DNA of 64,000 nucleotides, taken from contig JANSXZ010000002.1 of the NCBI GenBank assembly GCA_024742705.1, positions 124,001 through 188,000 on the forward strand. Reading direction: 5' to 3'. Origin of the DNA: Paracoccaceae bacterium. GTDB lineage: Bacteria > Pseudomonadota > Alphaproteobacteria > Rhodobacterales > Rhodobacteraceae. Below are positions 1 to 9,283 of this stretch, one piece after another. A model generated the notes under the pieces. The model did not search any database. It was not told where the DNA came from and saw nothing but the letters and a program-made list of their open reading frames with translations. How positions within the stretch are numbered: the stretch's first letter is position 1; every line of letters begins with the position of its first letter. A program made the translations under genes and the position numbers.

Positions 1-2133
1 CGCGCGCAAGCCCGTGCCGGGCAACGACAGATCGAAATCAATGCGTTCGGGCAGAAAATCCTCAACCAGAACGGTCTGGCGGGCCAGCGCCTCGCCCTGC
101 GGATCGGTGCGGATCTCAAGGCGCCAGGTGCCGCGCGGCACCGTCGGCCCCAGATCCATCGCGAACACATGCCCGCCCGCCGTGCCGTCGCCGGACACAA
201 GGCGCAGGTGCTCGACACCGTCGGGCCGGGTCAGAACCGCTGTCAGCGGCACACCCGTCAGCGCGGCGGCGGCATCGTCGCGCGCCAGAACGGTTGCATG
301 GATCCGCTCGCCGGCGCGGTAGGCGCCGCGGTCGGTGGTCAGGAACACATCCACCGGCCCCGCGGGCGGGCGACCTTCCACACCGCGGTCGGACAGATCA
401 AAGCCAGGATCGGTCAGCGCCACGAACCCCAGGTCGCCGGTGCCCTGCTCGGCCAGCAACAGCGCAGGCGCCGCACCTCCGGTGCCGCGCAGCAGCCCCG
501 GCGGCAGGCTGACGAACCCCGCCGCATCGGTTTCGGCCTGTGCCAGAACCGCATTGGCCCGCGATACCAGCGTCACCCGAACCTCGCCGCGCGGACCGGC
601 ATCCGAAAGGCCCCGCACCCAGACATGCAACCCGTCAGAGCCCTGCGCCGTGCTGATGCCCAGATCAGACAGCACGAACCATTGCGTCGCGCGGGGCGCG
701 TCGTAGTCTTCACCGCCGGGAACCCGCGCGCTCAGCGCGTAGATGCCCGCGGGCAGATCGCCGATCACATCGCCCATCGGCAGGCGGGTGGTCATGTCGC
801 GGTTGAGATCCGATTGTACTCTGGCGGTGCCGGTCCAGATTTGCTCGGCCAGATCTGTGGCGAAGGTCTGCTCGTCGTAGTACGACAGCGGCCGGCCGAA
901 GAATCCGTCCTGCATTGCGCGCAGCAGGTTGCGGTCGCTGACACGGCGCAGCGTCAGGTCCAGCGTCTCAACGTTGACGGTCTCGACCGGAAGAAAGGCG
1001 CCGGCGGTTCTGGGCAACACATAGGCGCGGCCGGCAAAACGCACCGCAGCGGAACGGTCGCGCACATATTGCGCGATCTCGACATCGCGGTGCAGGGTTT
1101 CGCCGCTGGCCGCGGGCAGGCCCCGGCGCAGCGTGAAGACATGGCGCGCGCCGTGTTCCACGCCGTCCAGACAAAGGGTGCGGTCGCTGACCTGCACCGC
1201 CAGACGCGCATCAGACCGGCGCACGAAGGGATCATAATCGGTGCCGGCGCGGATCAGCGGTTCGGAGAACTCGGCGCAGATGCGCGGCGCGGCGGCATCG
1301 CTTTCGACGGTGATGTCGGTGACGCGGAATCCGTATTGCCCGATCGCGCGGTCAAGCGCCGATGCCAGATCGTCACGCGGGGCCTCGGACAGCGCCAGCC
1401 GCAGCGCCGGGATCGCGTCGCGGCCGCGCCCGACCCGTTCCAAAGCCTGCGCCAGACGTTCGAGCGCCAGCGCCCGCGCCGGTCCCGAGGCACCGCGCAG
1501 ATACCCGTTGATCGCCGCCAGCGCCGCGCGGTCGGCCAGAGCGCGCCGCCGCCCGTCGTCGGTTTCACCGATCGCCAGCAGCAGCCGCGCGTATTCAGCC
1601 CAAAGATCGCCCCTGTCGGTCAGCGACACCGCCGCCCCGGTCCAGCGCATCGCGGCCTCGGTATCGCCGGCGGCGCGCCGTTCGGCGGCGGCGTCGGTCG
1701 CGGTCTGGGCGTCCAGCCCGCCGGCCCGGTGCCGGAACCCCAGTTCGGCACCCTGCCGGAGGGCGCGCGCCATGTCCTGATCATTCAGAAACTCCAGCCG
1801 CGCGGCCAGGCCCGCCGCCCGCGACAGGCTGTCGGGCGCGGTCGCCACCTTGCGCGCCGAAACCGCCCCTGCATAGGCGGTTTCGGTTTCAACGCCGCTT
1901 TTGGGAAAACAGGCGTTCGACCGGGTATTGAAGGTGAAGGCCGCGCAGGACACATCGCCTGAACACACCCGGATGCAGGACCGCAGATCGGTATCGAACA
2001 GCGGTTGCAGATCGGCGCCGTAGAAATCGGTATCGGGCGTCACGACGAATCGCGCATCCGGCACCGCCTGCTGCGCCCATGAGGCGGTGGCGGCCATGAA
2101 CCAGATCGCAAGGGGTTTCAGGATCGTTCGCAT
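1..2133 (-). CDS. alpha-2-macroglobulin family protein with N-terminal PAN/Apple-like domain (partial, 3' end missing)
   Basis: The first 711 codons of a large gene that runs off the left window edge; no stop is present. Residues 1-20 form a signal peptide ending ASWA. A Cys-rich stretch at residues 50-80 (C53, C57, C63, C75, with CAAFTFN and CFPK) looks like a PAN/Apple module. A long region follows, and around residue 600 there is DVFLTTDRGAYRAGERI, typical of the macroglobulin (MG) domain of bacterial YfaS-type proteins. These periplasmic or lipid-anchored proteins are thought to trap proteases, often with PbpC. The thioester region would lie outside the window, so trapping competence cannot be judged. 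The start is the ATG before the signal peptide. It is divergent from the sensor kinase, with about 80 bases between them. Confidence 0.85.
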   Translation of the reverse strand, partial: MRTILKPLAIWFMAATASWAQQAVPDARFVVTPDTDFYGADLQPLFDTDLRSCIRVCSGDVSCAAFTFNTRSNACFPKSGVETETAYAGAVSARKVATAPDSLSRAAGLAARLEFLNDQDMARALRQGAELGFRHRAGGLDAQTATDAAAERRAAGDTEAAMRWTGAAVSLTDRGDLWAEYARLLLAIGETDDGRRRALADRAALAAINGYLRGASGPARALALERLAQALERVGRGRDAIPALRLALSEAPRDDLASALDRAIGQYGFRVTDITVESDAAAPRICAEFSEPLIRAGTDYDPFVRRSDARLAVQVSDRTLCLDGVEHGARHVFTLRRGLPAASGETLHRDVEIAQYVRDRSAAVRFAGRAYVLPRTAGAFLPVETVNVETLDLTLRRVSDRNLLRAMQDGFFGRPLSYYDEQTFATDLAEQIWTGTARVQSDLNRDMTTRLPMGDVIGDLPAGIYALSARVPGGEDYDAPRATQWFVLSDLGISTAQGSDGLHVWVRGLSDAGPRGEVRVTLVSRANAVLAQAETDAAGFVSLPPGLLRGTGGAAPALLLAEQGTGDLGFVALTDPGFDLSDRGVEGRPPAGPVDVFLTTDRGAYRAGERIHATVLARDDAAAALTGVPLTAVLTRPDGVEHLRLVSGDGTAGGHVFAMDLGPTVPRGTWRLEIRTDPQGEALARQTVLVEDFLPERIDFDLSLPGTGLRA

Positions 2134-2214
2134 ATCGGCCTCCGGCATCTACCGGGCAAAGCGTGGCACGCGCTGTCCGGTTTTGGCAAGTCCGGGCACG
2201 GGTATGGCAGCGAA

Positions 2215-4506
2215 ATGCAAGTGCTTAAGCAGTTGTTCACCATGAGCACCGAAACTGCCACCCAAACCCATGCGCCGAGGGACCGGAACGCGATGAGCCT
2301 TGCCAACAAACTCGCTGAAGAGCGGCGCGCGCGCCTCGCCGCCGAACGCCTGTTGGAACTCAAGCAGGCGGAACTGCATGCCGCGAACCGCAAACTGGGC
2401 AAGCACGCGCTGGCGCTGACCCGGCAGATCGGTGAAACCCAGGCCGAGGTTGCGACCGTACGCAGCGAAGTGGCCTTTGTGCGCACCGAAAACGAGCGGG
2501 TGAAATCCGACCTCACGCAGGCCAACGAAAAGATCGAGATCGCAGAACGGCGGCTGTGGCACTCGATCCAGACAATCCAGGACGGATTTGCCTTTTTCGA
2601 TGCCGACAGCCACATGATCGGCGCCAATACATCCTATCTGAGCGTGTTCGAGGATCTCGAAGAGGTCGGGCCAGGCATCTCGTACATGCGGCTGCTGCAG
2701 ATCCTGACAGATGAAGGCATCGTCAACGTCGAGGACCGCAGCCCGGCGGACTGGCGCAGGATGATGGCCGACCGCTGGAACGAACCGCAGCCGGCGCCGG
2801 TGGTGATCCGGCTGTGGAACGATCAGTACATCAAGCTGGTCGATCAGCGCGGCAACAGCGGCGATGTCGTCAGCCTGGCGCTGAACATCACCTCCACCGT
2901 GCGATACGAGGCCGAACTGAAGGCCGCGCGCGCCCGCGCCGAGGCCGCCAATCGGGCGAAATCCGCATTTCTCGCCAACATGAGCCACGAGATCCGCACC
3001 CCGATGAACGGGGTCGTCGGCATGGCCGACCTGTTGATGGAAACCCCGCTGACCGATGATCAGTGGTTGTTCGCCAGCACGATCAAGAAAAGCGGCGAGG
3101 CGCTTCTGGTGATCATCAACGACGTGCTGGATTACTCCAAGATCGAGGCCGAGCGACTGGTCCTCCAGAGCACCCCCTTCGATCTTGAGGATTGCCTGCA
3201 CGATGTGGTGATGCTGCTGCAACCCAACGCGCGCGACAAGAACCTGACGGTTCTCATCGATTACGACATGGCCCTGCCTTCGGGATTTGTCGGCGATCCG
3301 GGCCGCATCCGGCAGGTTCTGACGAACCTTGTCGGCAACGCATTGAAATTCACCCCGGCGGGCCACGTTCTGATCCAGGTGCGCGGCACGGTCGCATCCG
3401 AACGCGGCACCTGCGACATCTCGGTGAACGTCGAAGACACCGGCATAGGCATCCCCGCCGCCCGCATCGGCGATGTCTTCGGCGAATTCAACCAGATCGA
3501 GAACGACAGCACCCGGCAATTCGACGGCACCGGGCTGGGCCTGGCGATCACGCGGCAACTGGTGCAGATGATGGGCGGTACAATGCATGTCGAATCCGAA
3601 CCGGGCGTGGGCTCGGCCTTCCGCTTCGATCTGACATTGCCGTTGTCGGGCGCTGCCGGGCAAACCTGCCCCGAGTTGCCCGCCGATCTGGTCCGGGTGA
3701 TGGTTGTCGATTCGCATCCCACCGCGCGCGAAACGCTGGCGCGGCAACTGGAATCGCTGGGTCTGAAGGTCGCCACGGCGGAAACCGGCGCCGCCGCGCT
3801 GGGCGATGGCGGTGTGGACACCGAATTGATGCTGGTGCAGGAGCACCTGCCCGACATGACCGGCCCCGATCTGGCCCGCGCGCTGCGCGATGCCGGCGCG
3901 GCCACGCGCGTCCTGCTGCTTTCGGCGGGACAGGGCCAGGACGGCGCCACAGGCCCCGATGGCGACCGCCTGCCGGTATTGCACACGCCGGCGCGGCGGC
4001 GCGATCTTCGGGCGCAACTGGGCGGATCGGCGCCGCAGCCCGATGTGCCCGCCGCCCCGGCGCCGGATCGCTTCGCCTCGCGCCGACCGGTCACCGGGAC
4101 GCGGCAGATGTGCGTTCTGGCGGCAGAAGACAACAAGACCAACCGCATCGTCTTCGAAAAGATGGTGGCCGGTCTGGACATCGACCTGCATTTCGCCACC
4201 AACGGGCTGGAAGCTGTCGAAGCCTTCGCCACCCTGCGCCCCGATCTGATCTTCATGGATATCTCGATGCCCGGAATGGATGGCCGCGAGGCAACCCGCA
4301 GGATCCGCGAGGCCGAAATCCAGACCGGCGGGCATGTACCGATTGTCGCCATGACCGCCCATGCGATGGCCGGCGACCGCGACGAGATCCTCGCCGCGGG
4401 CCTCGACGACTATCTGACAAAACCGCTTAGAAAGGCCGAAATCGCCGCCCGGATCGAAACCCATCGCCCCCGGTCCGCACAGCCGGAACAGGCGCGCAGT
4501 GCATGA
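2215..4506 (+). CDS. hybrid sensor histidine kinase / response regulator, PAS-HisKA-HATPase-REC-REC
   Basis: A 763-residue soluble hybrid kinase. Residues 25-115 form a long coiled coil (LANKLAEERRARLAAERLLE) and 117-230 a PAS-like fold. The H box is FLANMSHEIRTPMNG with phospho-acceptor H258. The ATPase domain has LTNLVGNALKF (N box), VEDTGIGIP (G1) and GTGLGLAI (G2). The first receiver (about 490-600) is degenerate: in LMLVQEHLPDMTG, Q542 sits where the phosphorylated Asp should be. The second (about 635-755) is intact, with IFMDISMPGMDG (D682) and the LTKP lysine. No membrane segment is visible, so it probably acts in the cytoplasm. In-frame ATGs at 2242 and 2293 could be the true start; none has a clear ribosome-binding site. 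The signal and output are unknown. Confidence 0.88.
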   Translation: MQVLKQLFTMSTETATQTHAPRDRNAMSLANKLAEERRARLAAERLLELKQAELHAANRKLGKHALALTRQIGETQAEVATVRSEVAFVRTENERVKSDLTQANEKIEIAERRLWHSIQTIQDGFAFFDADSHMIGANTSYLSVFEDLEEVGPGISYMRLLQILTDEGIVNVEDRSPADWRRMMADRWNEPQPAPVVIRLWNDQYIKLVDQRGNSGDVVSLALNITSTVRYEAELKAARARAEAANRAKSAFLANMSHEIRTPMNGVVGMADLLMETPLTDDQWLFASTIKKSGEALLVIINDVLDYSKIEAERLVLQSTPFDLEDCLHDVVMLLQPNARDKNLTVLIDYDMALPSGFVGDPGRIRQVLTNLVGNALKFTPAGHVLIQVRGTVASERGTCDISVNVEDTGIGIPAARIGDVFGEFNQIENDSTRQFDGTGLGLAITRQLVQMMGGTMHVESEPGVGSAFRFDLTLPLSGAAGQTCPELPADLVRVMVVDSHPTARETLARQLESLGLKVATAETGAAALGDGGVDTELMLVQEHLPDMTGPDLARALRDAGAATRVLLLSAGQGQDGATGPDGDRLPVLHTPARRRDLRAQLGGSAPQPDVPAAPAPDRFASRRPVTGTRQMCVLAAEDNKTNRIVFEKMVAGLDIDLHFATNGLEAVEAFATLRPDLIFMDISMPGMDGREATRRIREAEIQTGGHVPIVAMTAHAMAGDRDEILAAGLDDYLTKPLRKAEIAARIETHRPRSAQPEQARSA

Positions 4507-4512
4507 CGCGGA

Positions 4513-5295
4513 TCAGCCCGCCTTTTGCAGTTCGGCCGGCCGGATGAACACCGGCGCGTCGGGGCGGGACAGATCGGGATGGTGGACATAGCCGCCGGTA
4601 TCGAAATCGGCCAGCGCGGCGGGATCGGTCAGGCGGCGCTGAACGATGAACCGGGCCATCGCTCCGCGTGCGCGTTTGGCGAAGAAACTGACAACCTTGG
4701 GGCCGCCGGGCTTGTCCTCCATGAACACCGGCGTGATCACCGGCAGCTTCAGCGCGTCGGCGTCCACGGCGCCGAAATACTCCTGGCTGGCACAATTCAC
4801 CAGACAGCCCGCGCCTGTCGCCTCGGCCTGCGCGTTCAGCGCGCGGGCGATCCTGTCGCCCCAATAGGCATAGAGCGAGGCACCGCGCCGGGTCTTCAGC
4901 CGGCTGCCCATTTCCAGGCGGTAGGGCTGGATCGCGTCCAGCGGGCGCAACACGCCATAGAGCCCCGAAAGGATGCGAAGGTGATCCTGCGCCCAATCCA
5001 TCTCGCCACTGTCCAGCGACGCCGCCTCGAGCCCCTGATAGGTGTCGCCCGCGAACGCCAGCGCGGCGGGCCGGGTCGTTGTAGCGTCCGGCTCGGGCTG
5101 AAAGGCGCGGAACCGGTCACGGTTCAGCCGGGCGAGATCCGCGCTGATATCCATCAGTTTTTGCAGATCGCCAAGGGTGAGGTTGCGCGCGGTGCGGGCC
5201 AGGCGCATCGCGTCGTCCTGAAAGTCCGGCGCCGACACCTCGATCTGACGTTCGGACCAATCCAGCCGCTTGGCCGGCGAAATCACCACTAGCAT
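4513..5295 (-). CDS. yaaA: peroxide stress protein YaaA (UPF0246)
   Basis: A 260-residue protein starting MLVVISPAKRLDW, the conserved N terminus of the YaaA/DUF328 family. In E. coli, YaaA limits free iron and oxidative damage under peroxide stress. The start at 5295 is chosen because it matches the family and is preceded by a GGGGGA Shine-Dalgarno; an upstream ATG at 5325 would add ten residues and abut the recQ stop. Other family features are LSGLYGVLRPLD and YRLEMG. It lies 30 bases downstream of recQ in the same direction, so the two probably share a transcript linking DNA repair with oxidative damage control. Its 3' end nearly meets that of the convergent sensor kinase gene. Confidence 0.93.
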   Translation of the reverse strand: MLVVISPAKRLDWSERQIEVSAPDFQDDAMRLARTARNLTLGDLQKLMDISADLARLNRDRFRAFQPEPDATTTRPAALAFAGDTYQGLEAASLDSGEMDWAQDHLRILSGLYGVLRPLDAIQPYRLEMGSRLKTRRGASLYAYWGDRIARALNAQAEATGAGCLVNCASQEYFGAVDADALKLPVITPVFMEDKPGGPKVVSFFAKRARGAMARFIVQRRLTDPAALADFDTGGYVHHPDLSRPDAPVFIRPAELQKAG

Positions 5296-5325
5296 AGCGT
5301 CCCCCATCGATGCTTTGGCCGTCAT

Positions 5326-7371
5326 CTAGCCCGCGTCGCGCAGAACGTCCAGAAACGCAGCGCCGAAGCGATCCAGCTTTTGCGCCCCCATGCCCGGCAG
5401 GCGGCCCATGTCTTCCAGAGAAGCCGGCCGGCGTTCGGCGATGGCGCGCAAGGTGGAATGGGTGCAACTGAGATATTTCTGGGTGCCGTCCGTGCCGCGC
5501 GACAGGGTGTTCTGGATATCGATCAACCGATCATAGAGCGCGCCCGACGCCTGGCCCGCCAGTTTGCGCCGTGTCGGGTGCACCGGATCGGCCGCACCGT
5601 TGATCACTGCCAGAAAGGTGTCGCCGTAGCGTTCCAGTTTCTTCGCTCCAACCCCGCCGATGCGCGCCATCGCGTCGATGCTGTCGGGGCGCAACTGCGC
5701 CATTTCCACCAGGGTGCGGTCGGTGAAGATGACATAGGCGGGCACCCGCGCGGATTCGGCCAGCGCGCGGCGTTTGGCCTTGAGCGCGGACAAGAGCGGC
5801 GCGTCTTCATCCCCGACCAGAGCCTTCACCGCCGGCCGCCGGTCGGCGGTGCGGATCGAATCCCGCCGCAAAACGATGTTCGCCTCGCCGCGCAGGATCG
5901 GGCGGGCGGCGTCTGTCATCGTCAGCGCGCCGTGCCGTTCGGGGTTGGGGCGGACCAGGTCGTGGCCCATCATCTGCCGGAACACCGCCTGCCATTGCAC
6001 CCGCGTGAATTCCGTGCCCACACCGAATGTCGGCAGCGTATCGTGCCGCCGCGCCTTGATCTTGTCGGTTTCCGTGCCGGTCAGGATGTCAATCAGATGC
6101 CCGGCGCCGAACCATTCCTCGGTCCGCAGGATCGCCGAAAGCGCCTTGCGCACCGCGGTGGTGGCATCGAAGACCTCGGGCGGGGTGTCGCACAGATCGC
6201 AACGCCCGCAGGTGCCGCCGGCTTCGCCGAAATAGCCCAGCAGCGTCTTGCGCCGACATTCCAGCGCCTCGGCGAGGCCCAGCAGCGCGTTCAGCCGGGC
6301 ATGATCGGCGGCCCGCCTCTCGGGCGGCGCCAGCCCTTCGTCGATCTGCGAGCGGCGCAGGCGGATGTCGTCGGGGCCGAACAGCGTCAGCGTTTCGGCG
6401 GGGGCGCCGTCGCGCCCGGCGCGGCCGATCTCCTGATAATAGGCTTCGATGGATTTCGGCAGGTCGGCGTGGGCGACCCACCTTATATCGGGCTTGTCCA
6501 CACCCATGCCAAAGGCAACGGTGGCCACCACGATCAACCCGTCTTCCTGCTGAAACCGCCGTTCGGTGGTGCGCCGGTCATCGGGATCCATCCCGCCGTG
6601 GTAGAAGGTGGCGCTGTGGCCGCTTTCCGCCAGCGCGCGCGCCAGGGTTTCGGTCTTTGCGCGGGTGCCGCAATAGACGATGCCGGACTGCCCGCGCCGG
6701 GCCGATGCGAAATCGAGGATCTGCCGGCGCGGCGCGTTCTTGGCGGCAAAGGCCAGGTGCAGGTTGGGCCTGTCGAACCCGTGCAGAAACCGCCGCGGCG
6801 CGGCCCCGTCGAACAGCTTTTCGACAATCTCTTCCTGGGTCTCGGCGTCGGCGGTGGCGGTAAAGGCGGCAAGGGGAACATCCAGCGCCCGCCGCAAGGC
6901 GCCTATGCGCAGGTAATCGGGCCGGAAGTCATGGCCCCACTGGCTGACGCAATGGGCTTCGTCCACCGCGATCATCGACACGCCGGCGCGACGCAAAAGC
7001 CCGGCCGCGGCCCCCGAGGCCAGACGTTCCGGCGCCATGTAAAGCAGCTTCAGCCGCCCGTCGTTCAAGGCTGCGAAAACCGCGTCGGTTTCCTCCTGGG
7101 TGTTGCCCGATGTCAGGGCCCCGGCCTCGACGCCGGCCTCCTGCAGGGCGCGAACCTGATCGCGCATCAACGCGATCAGCGGCGATATCACCACGGTCAC
7201 ACCGTCGCGCATCAGCGCCGGCAGTTGAAAGCAAAGCGATTTTCCGCCACCCGTCGGCATGATCGCCAGAACGTTTTCGCCGCCGGCAACCGCCTCGACG
7301 ATCTCGGCCTGGCCGGGGCGAAAGGCATCGAATCCAAAGACATCTCGCAAAAGCGGGGGTGCGCCGGACAT
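5326..7371 (-). CDS. recQ: ATP-dependent DNA helicase RecQ
   Basis: A 681-residue RecQ-family 3'-5' helicase acting in recombination and replication-fork repair. Walker A is MPTGGGKSLCF and the helicase motif II is VDEAHCVSQWGHDFRP. The RecQ zinc-binding cysteines are in CRRKTLLGYFGE and CGRCDLCD, followed by the winged-helix RQC region. Two HRDC-like domains follow: about residues 515-580 (RVPAYVIFTDRTL, IGGVGAKKLERYG) and about 600-680 (LPGMGAQKLDRFG). E. coli RecQ has only one HRDC, so the C terminus is longer than that model. The ATG at 7371 follows an AGGTG sequence; a GTG one codon upstream is possible. yaaA follows 30 bases downstream. Confidence 0.95.
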   Translation of the reverse strand: MSGAPPLLRDVFGFDAFRPGQAEIVEAVAGGENVLAIMPTGGGKSLCFQLPALMRDGVTVVISPLIALMRDQVRALQEAGVEAGALTSGNTQEETDAVFAALNDGRLKLLYMAPERLASGAAAGLLRRAGVSMIAVDEAHCVSQWGHDFRPDYLRIGALRRALDVPLAAFTATADAETQEEIVEKLFDGAAPRRFLHGFDRPNLHLAFAAKNAPRRQILDFASARRGQSGIVYCGTRAKTETLARALAESGHSATFYHGGMDPDDRRTTERRFQQEDGLIVVATVAFGMGVDKPDIRWVAHADLPKSIEAYYQEIGRAGRDGAPAETLTLFGPDDIRLRRSQIDEGLAPPERRAADHARLNALLGLAEALECRRKTLLGYFGEAGGTCGRCDLCDTPPEVFDATTAVRKALSAILRTEEWFGAGHLIDILTGTETDKIKARRHDTLPTFGVGTEFTRVQWQAVFRQMMGHDLVRPNPERHGALTMTDAARPILRGEANIVLRRDSIRTADRRPAVKALVGDEDAPLLSALKAKRRALAESARVPAYVIFTDRTLVEMAQLRPDSIDAMARIGGVGAKKLERYGDTFLAVINGAADPVHPTRRKLAGQASGALYDRLIDIQNTLSRGTDGTQKYLSCTHSTLRAIAERRPASLEDMGRLPGMGAQKLDRFGAAFLDVLRDAG

Positions 7372-7450
7372 CACCTGACCCTGTCGGTTTCATGACGTTT
7401 CGTGAGGCGTGACCGTCGCACACAGGCGATTCGCGGACAAGTCCCGCGGC

Positions 7451-7738
7451 TCAGTAAAACGCCGAGATATTGTTGGCCAGAATGATCCGCAGCGCATAGA
7501 CGCCGATCAGCGCCACCAGCGGCGCCAGGTCGATCCCCTGGATCGCCGGCAGAACACGGCGGATGCGGCTGTAGATCGGTTCCAGAAGGCGGTTCAGCCC
7601 GGACCAGATCTGCGCCACCAGCGGCTGGTGCAGGTTGATGACCTGAAAGTTGATCAGCCAGCTGAGGATGACATGGGCGATGATGAAAAACCACACCACG
7701 TCCAGGACAAGCATCAGAATTTGAAACAGCGAAACCAT
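7451..7738 (-). CDS. YggT family integral membrane protein
   Basis: A 95-residue protein with an N-terminal membrane segment (LFQILMLVLDVVWFFIIAHVILSW) and a second hydrophobic stretch near the C terminus, joined by PIYSRIRRVLP. This is one copy of the YggT domain (PF02325). YggT proteins are linked with osmotic tolerance and septation or Sec-related functions, but the biochemical role is not settled. The start MVSLFQIL is chosen because it has a strong GAAAGGGGAAAG site just upstream; a longer reading to 7795 would add a charged leader not seen in the family. It lies upstream of recQ on the same strand with about 80 bases between. Confidence 0.85.
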   Translation of the reverse strand: MVSLFQILMLVLDVVWFFIIAHVILSWLINFQVINLHQPLVAQIWSGLNRLLEPIYSRIRRVLPAIQGIDLAPLVALIGVYALRIILANNISAFY

Positions 7739-7888
7739 GACTTTCCCCTTTCGTGGCCCATGCCGTGACCTAAGGTGCACCGCACCAAAGAGCAAGAGCG
7801 CGCGCCAATCCCCTGAGGAAACCGCGGCACGGGCCTTGCTCCGCGGCGTTTTCCCCTGTTCTATCGCGCAAAATCCAAGGGGACAGAG

Positions 7889-9283
7889 ATGGCCGACGCG
7901 CAGCGCAAGCGGATTTGGGGATGGTACTTTTTCGATTGGGCGACCCAGCCGTTCTACACCCTCGGGCTGACATTTGTATTCGGTCCGTATTTTGCCGCCG
8001 TTTCATTGGCTTACTTCCTTGAACTCGATCCCGATCAGGATGCCGCGCGGGCCGCGTCGCAATCGCTTTGGTTCTGGGGCCAGACGCTTTCGGGACTGTT
8101 CATCGCCTTCACCGCGCCGCTGATCGGCGCCTATGCCGACAGCACAGGCCGACGAATGCCCTGGATCTGGGCGTTTTCCTTGGTGTATGTGCTGTTTTCC
8201 TGGGCGATCTGGTATCTCTATCCCGATGCCTCGACGCTGATACTTGTGCTGATTTCGTTCAATCTGGCGCTGATCGCGGCGGAATTTCTTTTGATCTTCG
8301 TCAACGCGATCCTGCCGTCGCTGGGCAATCAGGACGAAATCGGGCGCATATCCGGCACCGGGGCGGCGTTGGGGTATTGGGGCGGGGTGCTGTCGCTGTT
8401 CCTGATGCTGCTGCTGCTGGCCGAAAACGAAAGCGGCAAGACGCTGGCGGGCATGGACCCGCTGTTCGGCCTTGACGCCGATGCCCGCGAGGGCACCCGA
8501 TCGGTCGGGCCGTTCATCGCGCTGTGGTTCGTGGTGTTCATGATCCCGTTCTTTGCCTGGGTGCGCGAAAAACCGGTGCCGAACCGGCAGGGCGGGATCG
8601 GCCAGGCCATCGGCGATCTGAAACAGTCGCTGCGCGGCGCATACCGGCGCAAATCGCTGTTCAATTTCCTGCTGTCGTCGATGTTCTACCGTGACGCGCT
8701 GAACGCGCTTTATTCGGCGGGCGGGGTTTATGCCACGCTGGTTCTGGGCTGGAGCATTATCCAGATCGGTGTTTTCGGCATCGTCGGGGCGGTCACGGCG
8801 GCAATCGTCACGCAGGTGGGCGGAATGTTCGACAGCCGTTTTGGCCCGCGGCCGGTGATCCGGGCCTGTGTCTGGGTTCTGATCGCGGTCAGCCTGATCA
8901 TCGTCGGCATGTCCCGCGAAAGCCTGTTCGGCCTGATCGCCTTTGCGCCCGGATCGGGCGTGCCCGACATCGTGTTCTATCTGTGCGGCGCATCGATCGG
9001 CGGCGCGGGCGGCGCGCTCTATTCCGCATCGCGGTCGATGATGGTGCGCCACACCCACCCCGAACGCCCCACCGAAGCCTTCGGCCTGTTCGCACTGTCG
9101 GGCAAGGCGACATCGTTTCTTGCGCCGTTCTCGATCGGCCTTGTCACCGCGCTGAGCGGATCGGCGCAATTGGGCTACATCCCGGTGATCCTGCTTTTCC
9201 TTGTCGGTCTTTTGTTGCTACGCTGGGTGCACCCGGAGGGAGATCGCAAACAATGGTCGGCAACCGAAATTCCCGCGCCCTGA
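7889..9283 (+). CDS. MFS transporter, UMF1 family
   Basis: A 464-residue polytopic membrane protein with about twelve hydrophobic segments. The N terminus RIWGWYFFDWATQPFYTL matches the UMF1/BtlA-like MFS family (PF11700), named from yeast vacuolar Atg22-type transporters. The loop GAYADSTGRRMPWIW is the MFS motif-A equivalent after the second and third helices. The substrate is unknown; Atg22 exports amino acids. The start has an AAGGGGACAG ribosome-binding site. The 3' end overlaps the start of mepA by 31 bases, suggesting translational coupling, though no functional link is obvious. Confidence 0.88.
   Translation: MADAQRKRIWGWYFFDWATQPFYTLGLTFVFGPYFAAVSLAYFLELDPDQDAARAASQSLWFWGQTLSGLFIAFTAPLIGAYADSTGRRMPWIWAFSLVYVLFSWAIWYLYPDASTLILVLISFNLALIAAEFLLIFVNAILPSLGNQDEIGRISGTGAALGYWGGVLSLFLMLLLLAENESGKTLAGMDPLFGLDADAREGTRSVGPFIALWFVVFMIPFFAWVREKPVPNRQGGIGQAIGDLKQSLRGAYRRKSLFNFLLSSMFYRDALNALYSAGGVYATLVLGWSIIQIGVFGIVGAVTAAIVTQVGGMFDSRFGPRPVIRACVWVLIAVSLIIVGMSRESLFGLIAFAPGSGVPDIVFYLCGASIGGAGGALYSASRSMMVRHTHPERPTEAFGLFALSGKATSFLAPFSIGLVTALSGSAQLGYIPVILLFLVGLLLLRWVHPEGDRKQWSATEIPAP

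Noticed and set aside
169-1962. Long plus-strand open frame opposite the macroglobulin gene
   Set aside because: Composition is that of the high-GC antisense of a real gene (Arg, Gly, Gln rich, no motif), and the minus-strand reading has a signal peptide and domains.
2149-4464. Minus-strand open frame opposite the sensor kinase
   Set aside because: No motif, while the plus strand has every kinase and receiver motif in order.
5380-7395. Plus-strand open frame opposite recQ
   Set aside because: Antisense shadow; helicase motifs are on the minus strand.
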